Shown piece by piece: positions 25,133 through 34,287 of a stretch of 64,000 nucleotides of DNA. The translations under genes were made by a program, and so were the position numbers. The notes under the pieces are model-generated. The model was not told the DNA's origin. It was given only the letters and a program-made list of their open reading frames with translations, and did not search any database. The stretch comes from Mesorhizobium sp. L-8-3. Lineage in GTDB: Bacteria; Pseudomonadota; Alphaproteobacteria; Rhizobiales; Rhizobiaceae. The DNA lies in contig NZ_AP023262.1 in NCBI RefSeq assembly GCF_016756615.1, positions 2,354,501-2,418,500 on the forward strand, given 5' to 3'. Positions within the stretch are counted from its first letter, which is position 1, and every line of letters starts with the position of its first letter.

Positions 25133-27247
25133 TCAATCGAACATCGTTGCGCGCACCAGGTCTGGTACTAGCTGAACATTTTTCAAGGCAGTTCTGAGTT
25201 CGGCCTGTTCCTCGTCGGGGAGCGTCGAGATTTCGACGCGGTTAGAGACCGGAACGCCGGCAAGGATGTCGCGGCACTGTTGGCGCAGTATGTATTTTTG
25301 TATACGCGCATGCGCGCTGGCGACGCGCCTGAGTTCGGCAACCGGTCCTATTTTCTTCGCGGCCAGGCCGGCAAGGCGATCACGAGTCGAAAGCGCGACG
25401 ATTTCATGACGGATGGACAATGCGCGCGCAAAGACAACGGCGGGAAACAGCCCGTGGCGCTTGAGGTCGATGCGGCCGTGCTCGACCCGGAAGCGGCCCA
25501 GCAACGAAAACGGATTGACTGGCGTCGCAGCGCGCTCGCCGAGGGCTTTTACGAAAGCGACCTGCCCGTGCGCGACCGCGAACGCATGCTCGTGGAGTTG
25601 CGCAGCGAGCGCGCGGTCGCCGTGAACCGCCTGCAAATCGAAGAAGATGTCGACATTGAGCAGGTCCTCGGGACGGGAGCGGCGGACCCAGCCGGCGATA
25701 CGCTGTTTCCAGGTGTCAAGCGAGCCGCGCCACTCTGCATTTCTTGCCATGACGCCGCCGTTGCACAAAGCTATGCCTGAAGTGTCGAGCGTGGCAGCAA
25801 TCCTCTCGCCGAGCTCTGCGAACCAGCAGTCCTCTTGGCCTTCCGGCTGCCCTTCGGCAAAGACAATCGCGTTGTCCTGGTCGGCAGCCAACAGGCTCTC
25901 GCCCCTTCCGCCGGACCCCAGAACGAGAACGGCATAGGCGCAGGGTGGCGCCCCCTTGCCGTCGGCGGCCATCGCCAGTTCCGCAAGGACTGTGGCGCGG
26001 TGCGTCATGGCGCGCAGCTCCTCGCTGATGACCTCGGCGATAAGCGGCGCTTCGACTTCTTCGGCAATCAGCGACTGAGCGACCCAGGGAAGTGAGGTCC
26101 AGGCTGCCGCCAGGTCGTCCGTCGAGGAAGCCTCTTCGATCGCATCACTCAGGTTAATTGCGGCGCTCGCCCTGAGTTTGAGCAGATCTCGAGCGGAAAC
26201 CGCACCTACCAGGTGCCCTGCCTCGTCGCAAACGGCGAGATGGCGAATGTTTAGCCGCGCCATCCGGCCTATCGCGCGATAGGCGAACGCAGCCGCCCGG
26301 ATGGAGATCAAGGGGCGTGATGCAATTTCTGCGACGGAAGCTGCGAATGCACTCCCCCCGCCCTCCGACAAGTGCCTCATGAGGTCGCGCTCGGTCACGA
26401 TGCCATAATCTTCGCGAGCCGCACCGGGCATGCCGTTTTCGGACACGAACAATGAGCTGATGCGGCGCGACAACATCACCGCCATGGCCTCCCGCACGCT
26501 CGTCTGCGATCTTACGACCACGGGTGGCTGGCTCATCAGTTCGGAGACGTGATGACGGTAGGCATAGGGATCGACAGCGACGAACGATCTGAAGGTCTCG
26601 GGCCGCGAAGCCGGCTCCATCCAGCCGGAGCGAAGGTGGCTCTCCAATTGCCCGGTCTGGTCGAGGCATGCCCGTTCTGCTTCCGCCAGGGTGCCGATAC
26701 CGCGGCGGGCCAGGTGCGGCAGCAGCGCCACAAAGATGTCAGCGGCGGCACGCGCGTCGGCCAGCGCCTGGTGCCGGACACCGATAGCTACACCAAGCCA
26801 GCTCGCGATCGTCTCCAACGAGTGGTCTGGCAGACGCGGATTGACTGCCGCTGCGAGCAATCGCACGCAGAGTGAGCGGGGCTTCCTCCAATCCAGGCCA
26901 GCGCGCGTCGCTTCACTCGCGATGATGGCGAGATCGAAGCCTATCGAGTAGCCGATCAGGATGCGGCCAGCGGCAAAACCGGCGAGCCGGCCCCAAGCGC
27001 CGACGAATGAAGGAGCATCCTCCACCATCGCATCGGTGATGTGGTGCACCGCAGTCGAGGCAGACGGGATCGGTACGCCGGGATTGACCAGTGATTCCAG
27101 GCTCATGTCCTGATCGACAGCGCCTCGCCGGATCGCAACTGCGCCGATCTGAACGATTCGATCCTTTGCCGGATCGAGCCCCGTCGTCTCGGTGTCGAAT
27201 GCGATTGCGTCAAGCACTCTTAGCGGCGTCGCACCTGTTGTTATCAC
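25133..27247 (-). CDS. DnaQ-like exonuclease - CBS pair - DUF294 nucleotidyltransferase fusion
   Basis: A 704-residue multidomain protein. Residues about 15-175 are a DEDD exonuclease (FDTETTGLDP, then HHITDAMVEDAP and a C-terminal HQALADARAAADIF). Two CBS domains follow (about 235-375; SSLFVSENG, YGIVTERDLMRH, HLAVCDEAGHLVGAVSARDLL). The remainder is DUF294, a nucleotidyltransferase-like domain (VLGSGGRGESLLAADQDNAIVF, with DxD-like residues) plus DUF294_C (NPFSLLGRFRVEHGRIDLKRHG). Such fusions are thought to be signalling nucleotidyltransferases, often linked with solute symporters. The GTG at 27247 has GGGGAGGAA upstream; an ATG at 27274 is also in frame. It lies alone between purA and a purA relic. 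Confidence 0.85.
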   Translation of the reverse strand: MITTGATPLRVLDAIAFDTETTGLDPAKDRIVQIGAVAIRRGAVDQDMSLESLVNPGVPIPSASTAVHHITDAMVEDAPSFVGAWGRLAGFAAGRILIGYSIGFDLAIIASEATRAGLDWRKPRSLCVRLLAAAVNPRLPDHSLETIASWLGVAIGVRHQALADARAAADIFVALLPHLARRGIGTLAEAERACLDQTGQLESHLRSGWMEPASRPETFRSFVAVDPYAYRHHVSELMSQPPVVVRSQTSVREAMAVMLSRRISSLFVSENGMPGAAREDYGIVTERDLMRHLSEGGGSAFAASVAEIASRPLISIRAAAFAYRAIGRMARLNIRHLAVCDEAGHLVGAVSARDLLKLRASAAINLSDAIEEASSTDDLAAAWTSLPWVAQSLIAEEVEAPLIAEVISEELRAMTHRATVLAELAMAADGKGAPPCAYAVLVLGSGGRGESLLAADQDNAIVFAEGQPEGQEDCWFAELGERIAATLDTSGIALCNGGVMARNAEWRGSLDTWKQRIAGWVRRSRPEDLLNVDIFFDLQAVHGDRALAAQLHEHAFAVAHGQVAFVKALGERAATPVNPFSLLGRFRVEHGRIDLKRHGLFPAVVFARALSIRHEIVALSTRDRLAGLAAKKIGPVAELRRVASAHARIQKYILRQQCRDILAGVPVSNRVEISTLPDEEQAELRTALKNVQLVPDLVRATMFD

Positions 27248-27864
27248 TAAGCACGTTCCTCCCCTGAGGTCCATGTGACCACAAAATGCGACGCCACTCC
27301 AGAAACGGAGCGAACAGGCCTCAGCCTACTACGCGCCCCTGTGGCGGCGCAGTATCTGCCATCGAGGCGGCAGGAATTTCTCCCTTCCGCTCTTCCTCGA
27401 ACGCCTGTTCCCCATTCGCCAGAGCGTGCGGACCTGTAGGCCTTGAGCCTTTCGGCCATCCAGATGAGCGCGCCGAGGATGGTGGCGCGATCATCGCTGG
27501 TAGGCCCACGATGCCGGACTTGATGACAAGGCTACGGAGTTCAATGAGGCGCCCGCGGTGCTCGACGTGCCATCAGCGCAGGTCATGTCTTGCCCGCACC
27601 GCCTGGTGCCGGTTGCGCGCCGCACGGTTGCGTTTGACCGCTGCCAGTGTCGCGCTTCAGCAATACCGATCCCGTTCCGGGTTTACGACAGAGCCGACGG
27701 CAAAGTGCGCCCCGTCGCGAGTAGATGGACCGCCCCGTCGGAAATTATTGTGCCTGTGCTCGCAGTTGTAGGCAAAGAAAGGTCGCGCTCGCGAATCCTT
27801 GACGGTATAGAGGCCTGTCATTTCGGCGGCGCCGGCGCGTCGCGTCGTATGGAAGGAAGGCAAA
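27248..27864. other. purA upstream region with duplicated leader segment (27665-27742)
   Basis: A 617-bp stretch with no supported gene; frames here lack ribosome-binding sites and motifs. Bases 27665-27742 are the intact counterpart of the relic at 24981. Closer to purA, a TTGACGG at 27798-27804 could serve as a -35 element. Short frames at 27286-27771 are low-complexity noise. Confidence 0.5.
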
Positions 27865-29163
27865 ATGGCCAATGTGGTGGTCGTCGGCTCCCAGTGGGGC
27901 GACGAAGGCAAGGGCAAGATCGTCGACTGGCTGTCGGAGCGGGCCGATGTCGTCGTGCGTTTCCAGGGCGGCCACAATGCCGGTCATACGCTGGTCGTCG
28001 ACGGCAAGGTCTACAAGCTGTCGCTGCTTCCTTCCGGCGTCGTGCGCGAGGGCAAGCTTTCGATCATCGGCAATGGCGTCGTCTTCGATCCGCATGCCTT
28101 TGTGTCGGAACTGGGCAAGCTCAAGGCGCTTGGCGTCGGCATTTCGCCCGACAGCCTCAAGATTGCCGAGAACACGGCGCTTATCCTGTCCCTGCACCGC
28201 GAACTCGACGGCTTCCGCGAGGATGCCGCATCCAACTCCGGCACGAAGATCGGTACCACGCGCCGTGGGATCGGTCCGGCCTACGAGGACAAGGTCGGCC
28301 GCCGCGCGGTGAGGGTCATGGATCTGGCCGATCCGGAGACGCTGCCCGTCAAGGTCGAACGGCTCCTGACCCATCATAATGCGCTGCGCCGCGGCCTTGG
28401 CCACGCGGAGGCCGCGCATGCCGACATCATGAAGGAGCTGACGTCGGTGGCTTCCGAGATCCTTCCTTTCATGGACCGTACCTGGAAGGTCCTCGACGAC
28501 AAGCGGCGCGCCGGCGCGCGAATCCTGTTCGAAGGTGCGCAGGGCACGCTGCTCGACATCGATCACGGCACCTATCCCTATGTGACGTCGTCGAACACCG
28601 TCGCCGGGCAGGCGGCGGCCGGTTCCGGCGTCGGCCCGGGCGCCATCGGCTATGTCCTGGGGATCACCAAGGCATACACCACGCGAGTGGGCGAAGGACC
28701 GTTCCCGACCGAGCAGGACAACGAGGTTGGCGAGTTCCTCGGTACGCGCGGCCATGAATTCGGCACAGTTACAGGGCGTAAGCGTCGTTGCGGGTGGTTC
28801 GATGCGGTGCTTGTTCGCCAGGCGGTGGCGGCGAACGGCATCAACGGCATCGCGCTGACCAAGCTCGACGTGCTAGACGGGCTCGACGAGATCAAGGTGT
28901 GCACGGCCTACCGGCTGGACGGGGAGATCATCGACTATCTCCCGGCGAGCCAGGGTGCGCAGGCAAGGGTCGAGCCGATCTACGAGACGTTGGAAGGCTG
29001 GAAAGGCACGACGCAAGGCGCGCGCAGCTGGAACGACCTCCCGGCACAGGCCGTGAAGTATGTGCGGCATGTCGAGGAACTGATCGGTGCGCCGGTGGCG
29101 CTGCTTTCCACCAGCCCCGAGCGGGACGACACGATACTTGTGACCGATCCGTTTCAAGACTAA
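27865..29163 (+). CDS. purA: adenylosuccinate synthetase
   Basis: A 432-residue PurA, which joins aspartate to IMP using GTP in AMP synthesis. The start ([24 protein letters not shown]) carries the P-loop-like GDEGKGK, and downstream come GGHNAGHT, the IMP-binding [36 protein letters not shown], and [10 protein letters not shown]. The length is standard. GGAAGG lies 7 nt before the ATG. The protein-coding gene that follows at 29228 is on the same strand after 64 bp and may be co-transcribed. Confidence 0.97.
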   Translation: MANVVVVGSQWGDEGKGKIVDWLSERADVVVRFQGGHNAGHTLVVDGKVYKLSLLPSGVVREGKLSIIGNGVVFDPHAFVSELGKLKALGVGISPDSLKIAENTALILSLHRELDGFREDAASNSGTKIGTTRRGIGPAYEDKVGRRAVRVMDLADPETLPVKVERLLTHHNALRRGLGHAEAAHADIMKELTSVASEILPFMDRTWKVLDDKRRAGARILFEGAQGTLLDIDHGTYPYVTSSNTVAGQAAAGSGVGPGAIGYVLGITKAYTTRVGEGPFPTEQDNEVGEFLGTRGHEFGTVTGRKRRCGWFDAVLVRQAVAANGINGIALTKLDVLDGLDEIKVCTAYRLDGEIIDYLPASQGAQARVEPIYETLEGWKGTTQGARSWNDLPAQAVKYVRHVEELIGAPVALLSTSPERDDTILVTDPFQD

Positions 29164-29227
29164 TTTTGCCCACCCCTAGTGCTTCGGTTTCCGCGGACCG
29201 GCGCGACAGGGTACAGGAAAGCAAGGC

Positions 29228-30976
29228 ATGGCAGATTTCGTTGCGGTTCTGAGAAAGACGATCGACGGCCTGGGTGAGACTACGCCGGAGATGCGTCGCA
29301 GGGTCTACGAGAAGGCGCGGGCGACCGTCGCCAACAAGCTTGCGGCGTTGAACCCGCCGCCGCCGGCCGCTGTCGCGGAACGGCAGAAGAAGACCCTGGA
29401 GGATGCGATCGCAGAGATCGAGGCGAGCTTCTCTCCGCCGCCGCCTCGTGTGACCGAGCAGTCCGACCCGCTCGCCGAACTGGAGAATGTTTTCGCCTCG
29501 CTGAAGGCCAAGCCGGCCGAATCGCCGCCGCTGCCGTCGCCCAGGAAGGAACCCGACCCCAAGCCGTGGCCGATGACCACGCCCAAACCTGCTGCGGATG
29601 CACACAAACCGGCAGTCGAGCCGGCGAAGCCGGCGCCCGAAATGCCAAAGCCGTCCGCGGAGGGCACGGCGGCGGAGCCTGTCACGCCGATCGCCCAGAA
29701 GCCGACGGTCCAGACGCCGCACGCCGAGATCCCGCCGCTTGCCCGACAGGAGACCGCGCGTCCGCAGGCCGGAGAATTCGATACCGCCCCTGATGTGGAC
29801 GACAGGAGCTTCGACGACGGCCAGGAGCCGGAAGACGGAGCGGAGCTGGAGGCGCCACGGCGTCGGCGCGGCTACGGCAAGCTCCTTGCCGCGGCCGTCG
29901 TGCTCACGGCACTTGCCGGCGGCGGATATGCCGCCTGGCTGAACAAGGACCGGCTCACGGATCTGGTCAAGTTCGGCCGTGACCAACTCGCTTCGACGGA
30001 GCCCGAATCCGAGCCCGGAGCGCCGCCCACGGGGACGCTGACACCGCCGGAGAAGCCGGCCTCGCAACCTTCCTCGCCATCATCGGCCGCGCCGGAAGCT
30101 CCGAAATTCACGCAGCGGCTCAATGCCGACGGCAGCGAGACCGATGCCGGTCCGGCTGGCGGCGAAGCCGGGGTCGGCGAAGGGACTTCGGTGGCGTCCG
30201 CGACGACGCCGCCTGCCGCGGGCCAGACCACCCTTGCTCCGCCTCCGGCGACGCCGGAGAACCAGGGGACGGCCGCCACCGATGACGCGATGCCGCCCGC
30301 CGGCGCGACGCCGGCGCCTGCGGATGGAGCCCAGGCGCCCGCCGATGCCGCGACCCCGCCCGTGGCCGGCGCGCCCGGCGCAACCGCGCCAGGTGCGGCC
30401 ACGCCGCCGGTCGCCCAGGTGGCCGTCGGTCAGAAAGCCATCTTCTATGAGGAACGCACCAATTCCGCGCAAGGATCGGCTGAATCCGGCCAGGTCGTGT
30501 GGTCGGTGGTGCAGGAATCTCCCGGCAACGATCTCCCGCCGGAGCCGGCGATCCGGGGTGAAGCGACAATCCCGGGCAAGGACCTGCAGTTGCGCATGAC
30601 GATCCGCCGCAATGCGGATCAGACCTTGCCGGCGAGCCACATTATCGAGCTGATCTTCCTGACGCCGGAAAATTTCGAAGGCGGTGGCATCGACAACATC
30701 CTGCGCTTCGCTCTCAAGGGCACGGAAGAGGCCGCCGGCAGCCCGCTGATCGGCATCCCGGCCAAGATCGCCGACGGCTTCTTCCTGGTGGCGCTCAATG
30801 ATTCCAAGGCCGAGATGGACGCCAATCTCACGTTGCTGCGTCGGGAAAAGTGGATCGACGTTCCCGTCATCTACAAGTCGGGCCGCCGCGCATTGATCAC
30901 CATGGAAAAGGGCATCCCCGGCGAGAAAGTGTTCGACGACGCCCTGAAGGCCTGGCAGACGGCCAGCGCTGGATAA
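29228..30976 (+). CDS. Pro/Ala-rich single-pass membrane protein of unknown function
   Basis: A 582-residue protein of unrecognised family. Residues 1-70 form a charged helical segment (FVAVLRKTIDGLGETTPEMRRR). A low-complexity Pro/Ala/Glu-rich region runs to about 215, one transmembrane helix lies at about 217-238 (LLAAAVVLTALAGGGYAAWL), and a second Pro/Ala/Gly-rich linker spans about 255-400. The C-terminal 180 residues look globular (VGQKAIFYEERTNSAQ to VFDDALKAWQ) and are probably periplasmic. AGGAAAGCAAGGC precedes the ATG. Proteins with this layout are found beside purA in Mesorhizobium-type genomes, as I recall. The function is unknown. Confidence 0.8.
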   Translation: MADFVAVLRKTIDGLGETTPEMRRRVYEKARATVANKLAALNPPPPAAVAERQKKTLEDAIAEIEASFSPPPPRVTEQSDPLAELENVFASLKAKPAESPPLPSPRKEPDPKPWPMTTPKPAADAHKPAVEPAKPAPEMPKPSAEGTAAEPVTPIAQKPTVQTPHAEIPPLARQETARPQAGEFDTAPDVDDRSFDDGQEPEDGAELEAPRRRRGYGKLLAAAVVLTALAGGGYAAWLNKDRLTDLVKFGRDQLASTEPESEPGAPPTGTLTPPEKPASQPSSPSSAAPEAPKFTQRLNADGSETDAGPAGGEAGVGEGTSVASATTPPAAGQTTLAPPPATPENQGTAATDDAMPPAGATPAPADGAQAPADAATPPVAGAPGATAPGAATPPVAQVAVGQKAIFYEERTNSAQGSAESGQVVWSVVQESPGNDLPPEPAIRGEATIPGKDLQLRMTIRRNADQTLPASHIIELIFLTPENFEGGGIDNILRFALKGTEEAAGSPLIGIPAKIADGFFLVALNDSKAEMDANLTLLRREKWIDVPVIYKSGRRALITMEKGIPGEKVFDDALKAWQTASAG

Positions 30977-31429
30977 GGGGTCATGGAAGGGTCGGATCGG
31001 CTTGGGATCCAGGCCGTTCCGCTCCGTCCGACACTCCTCGTGGACGCTCTCGAGTGCCGGCTCGAGCGGGCGCGCGGCAAGCGGTCAAGTTCAGCAGGAA
31101 CTTTCAAATGAAGGCGGACGCGGGCACGTTCTCGGTGCCCCGGACCAGTCGATCCCGTCGAACGAGAACCGCGCGAAGGGCGAAAGTGTTGCTTCGTCCG
31201 AAGCTGCACCGGCTCGCGAGATGAACCGGGGACCGGATAGAATCTCCACAACTTGTACTTTCCGTCCTCGCAACCGTCGTGTTGACGCGGATGTGTTTTC
31301 AACCCTATCGTCTGCGCGGCTGGAGAACTGTCGTTGGGAGGCGAGAGGAGAGCTCCTCCCAGCAAGGTTGCCGGCGCATGGGAAGGAAACGCGATCCGGC
31401 ACAGGCTTGCCGGGCTAGGGAGGACGGCA
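30977..31429 (+). promoter_or_regulatory. upstream region of sugar ABC operon, promoter at 31282-31310
   Basis: No gene is supported in these 453 bp. TTGACG (31282-31287) and CTATCG (31305-31310) are spaced by exactly 17 nt, a good match to an alphaproteobacterial housekeeping promoter, and lie 120 bp before the GTG start of the binding-protein gene. Confidence 0.5.
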
Positions 31430-32452
31430 GTGCTTGACGACCTTATCGAGGAATCCAGAACACGTCGCGACATTTTCAAGGCGATCGGAGCGACCGCGCT
31501 CGCCGGTGCAATGCTGGGCGCGGCCGGTTTCGATCCGGCGATTGCGCAGGAACTGAAACCTTCGGGCAAGCCGCTCAAGGCGGCGATGGGCAATGCCGGG
31601 CTCCAGGCGACATGGTGCGCCCAGGGCAAACAGGCCGCGGAGGCCTGGGGCAAGCTGATGAATGTCGAGATCACCTGGTTCGACGGCGAATTGTCCGCCA
31701 CCAAGCAGCGTGCGGCGGTGGACAACCTCGCGACCCAGAAGTGGGATTTCGTGGCGCTGCAGACCTTCGGTATCGGCACGCTCAACGATCCGATCAAGAA
31801 GGTCATCGACGCCGGAACGCCCGTCATCGCCATGGACACGATGATGGCGCCGGAAGGGCAACTCGCGCTGCACACATTCATCGCGCCCGACAATGTCATG
31901 ATGGGCAGTGTCGTCACCGAGCAGATCATGAAGTCGATCGGCGGCAAGGGCACCATCGTCATGACGCAGGGCGCGCTTGGCCACACAGGCGCGCAAGGCC
32001 GGGCCAAGGGCTTCAAGCAGGTCGTCGCCAACTATCCCGACGTGAAGGTGCTGGACGAGCAGCCGGCCGACTGGGACGTGACCAAGGTCGCCCGCATCTG
32101 GGAATCGCTGCTGACCAAATATCCCGATATCACCGCCGGCTTCTTCCACAATGACGACATGGCGCTCGCCGCGCACAATGTGATGAAGGCGAAGAACCGG
32201 ACCGGCATCGTGATCGGCGGTGTCGACGCCATGCCGCCGGCCGTGCATGCAGTCCTCGACGGCACCATGCTCGCGACCGTGCGTAACCCCTCCTGCCGCA
32301 TTCACGGCTGGGCGGTAGCGGCGGGTGTGGCTGCCGTGGCGGGCGGCGACCAGGCCAAGGACACGCCGAAATACATGCTCGCCGACGGTCCGGTCATCAC
32401 CAAGGACACAGCGCCGGGAAACCTCTGGCTGCAGAAGAACTTCCTGATGTGA
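31430..32452 (+). CDS. sugar-type ABC transporter periplasmic binding protein
   Basis: A 340-residue RbsB-like (Peripla_BP_4) solute-binding protein. The N-terminus carries a Tat-type signal (RTRRDIFKAIGATALAGAM, cleavage predicted after AIAQ). Typical segments are WDFVALQTFGIGTLNDPIKKVIDAGTPVIAMDT and TAGFFHNDDMALAAHNVM. It starts at GTG 31430, set by AGGGAGG at 31417-31423; the frame farther upstream is not needed. It is the first gene of an ABC operon with the ATPase (12 bp later) and permease. The ligand (a pentose, hexose or polyol) cannot be read from sequence. Confidence 0.88.
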   Translation: MLDDLIEESRTRRDIFKAIGATALAGAMLGAAGFDPAIAQELKPSGKPLKAAMGNAGLQATWCAQGKQAAEAWGKLMNVEITWFDGELSATKQRAAVDNLATQKWDFVALQTFGIGTLNDPIKKVIDAGTPVIAMDTMMAPEGQLALHTFIAPDNVMMGSVVTEQIMKSIGGKGTIVMTQGALGHTGAQGRAKGFKQVVANYPDVKVLDEQPADWDVTKVARIWESLLTKYPDITAGFFHNDDMALAAHNVMKAKNRTGIVIGGVDAMPPAVHAVLDGTMLATVRNPSCRIHGWAVAAGVAAVAGGDQAKDTPKYMLADGPVITKDTAPGNLWLQKNFLM

Positions 32453-32464
32453 CCGGCAAGTTCC

Positions 32465-34009
32465 TTGTCTGAGACCATCCCGATCGAGGTCGAGGGCCCG
32501 GATGGGTCCTCGCCTTCCGCCACGGGCGCGCCGCTCCTCGAGATGATCGGCGTGTCCAAGACATTCGGCGGCGTGCATGCCTTGCGCGATGTCGACTTTT
32601 CGCTGGCCGAAGGCGAGATCCATGGGCTGGTCGGCGAGAACGGCGCCGGCAAGTCGACCATGATGAAGCTGATCGCCGGGGTCTATCACGGCTTCGAGGG
32701 CGAGATGCGCGTGGCAGGATCAACCGTGCATTTCCGCTCGCCGCGCGATGCTCTCGCCGCAGGCATCGGCATGGTCCATCAGGAACTGTCGATCGTTCCT
32801 GACCTGACGGTCGCCGAGAACGTGTTCCTCGGCGTGCAGCCATTGCTCGCCGGCAGTGTCGTCGACTGGGGGCGGATGAGGCGGGAAGCCAAGCGGCAGC
32901 TTGCCAGTCTCGGACTTGATATCGATCCGATGACCCGCATGGGCAGCCTGCCGGTCGGTATCCAGCAACTCATCGAACTGTCTCGCGTGCTGTTCTCCGG
33001 CGCGAAGGTGATCATCCTCGACGAGCCGACCTCGGCGCTGTCGCCGCCGGAGGTCTCGCGGCTGTTCGATGTGCTGCGGCGCCTCAGGGAGCAGGGTCGT
33101 ACCATCGTCTTCATCTCGCATTTCCTCGACGACGTCCTGGCGATCTCCAACCGCGTTACCGTGTTCCGCAACGGCCGCAAGGTGATCACCGAGGAGACCG
33201 CCCGGCTGACCAAGGATGCCGTCATCTCGCATATGATCGGCCGCGGTTCGGCCGATATGCATATGGGCGAGCATGCCGAGCTCAGCGGCGACGACGCACG
33301 TCCCGTGGTACTGGAGGCCGTGGGGCTCAGCGACGGCGCGATGATCCGGGACGTCTCGCTGAAGCTGCGCGGCGGCGAGATCACCGGCATCTACGGTTTC
33401 ATGGGTTGCGGCCAAGTCGAGCTGGCGCGCGTCCTGTTCGGCAAGGGGCGGCTCAGCGACGGACGGCTTGCGCTCGAGGGGCGTCCGGTCCAGTTCCGCA
33501 ACACGGCCTCGGCGCGGCGCGCGGGCATCGCCTACCTGCCGGAGAACCGAAACATGATGCTGTTCCGCACGGAGCAGGTGTTCAAGAACGTCACCATCGC
33601 CATTCTGGGGCGCATCCACCGCATCCTTCTGCGCCCGCGCCGCGAACGCGTCATCACCGAAGGCCACATCAAGGACCTGCAGATCCGGCCGCCGCGCCCC
33701 GACATCGCTCTGGGAAATCTCTCGGGCGGTAACCAGCAGAAGGTCGCCCTGGCCAAGTGGCTGACCGAGTTGCCGAAGGTGCTGATCCTGTCGGAGCCGA
33801 CACGCGGCATGGATGTTGGCGCCAAGGAGGACGTGATCCGCATCGTCAGATCGCTGCGCGACCGCGGCGTCGCCGTGCTGGTGCTGTCGACAGAGCCGGA
33901 GACCATCCTGACGCTGGCCGACCGCGTGACGGTGCTGAAGCGCGGCGTCGTCGCGCGCGAATTCACGCAAGGACGCATCGAAAAGGCGGATCTGCTCGAT
34001 GCGGCATGA
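32465..34009 (+). CDS. sugar ABC transporter ATP-binding protein (RbsA/MglA type)
   Basis: A 514-residue tandem ATPase. Domain 1: Walker A GENGAGKSTMMKL, signature GIQQLIELSRVL (degenerate), Walker B VIILDEPTSAL. Domain 2 has the degenerate P-loop GFMGCGQVELARV typical of RbsA, LSGGNQQKVALAKWL, and LILSEPTRGMDVGAKEDV. The start is a TTG at 32465; an in-frame ATG at 32543 would remove 26 residues that precede the conserved VSKTFGG. The 3' end is only 6 bp from a MITE-like element. It energises the importer with the genes at 31430 and 34288. Confidence 0.9.
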   Translation: MSETIPIEVEGPDGSSPSATGAPLLEMIGVSKTFGGVHALRDVDFSLAEGEIHGLVGENGAGKSTMMKLIAGVYHGFEGEMRVAGSTVHFRSPRDALAAGIGMVHQELSIVPDLTVAENVFLGVQPLLAGSVVDWGRMRREAKRQLASLGLDIDPMTRMGSLPVGIQQLIELSRVLFSGAKVIILDEPTSALSPPEVSRLFDVLRRLREQGRTIVFISHFLDDVLAISNRVTVFRNGRKVITEETARLTKDAVISHMIGRGSADMHMGEHAELSGDDARPVVLEAVGLSDGAMIRDVSLKLRGGEITGIYGFMGCGQVELARVLFGKGRLSDGRLALEGRPVQFRNTASARRAGIAYLPENRNMMLFRTEQVFKNVTIAILGRIHRILLRPRRERVITEGHIKDLQIRPPRPDIALGNLSGGNQQKVALAKWLTELPKVLILSEPTRGMDVGAKEDVIRIVRSLRDRGVAVLVLSTEPETILTLADRVTVLKRGVVAREFTQGRIEKADLLDAA

Positions 34010-34015
34010 TCGCTC

Positions 34016-34275
34016 AGCCTGGATTACTCACACTGGATGTGGCCTGCGCCGGCTCAAGAAGCCGACAGGGCAGGAGCCGTGCGACGCGCGATGCGGTGCC
34101 ATCAGGCCAGCGCGGCGACGCACCCTGTCGGCTTCCCTCCGGGTTGCCTTTCGGCCGGCACCTACGGCGTCGGGAGGCTCGACCGTGTGTCTCTACACGC
34201 TGCTTCGCCCCCGGCGCCATATCTGCCTCACCGAAAAAGCAACGCAGGCTACATCGAGTGTGAGAAATTCAGGCT
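34016..34275. mobile_element. 260-bp MITE-like element with 33-bp terminal inverted repeats
   Basis: Left end 34016-34048 and right end 34243-34275 are inverted repeats matching at 29 of 33 positions (AGCCTGxATTxCTCACACT...). Inside, an 11-bp perfect inverted pair lies at 34060-34070 and 34123-34133 (AGCCGACAGGG). There is no transposase; the frames inside are short and non-conserved. No clear target duplication is seen. It sits between the ATPase stop (34009) and the permease start (34288), so it adds a structured segment to the operon mRNA. Confidence 0.7.
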
Positions 34276-34287
34276 AGGGAGCATTGG

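Noticed and set aside
34016..34287. Short frames inside the MITE-like element
   Set aside because: No start signals and no similarity to transposases; they follow the repeat structure.
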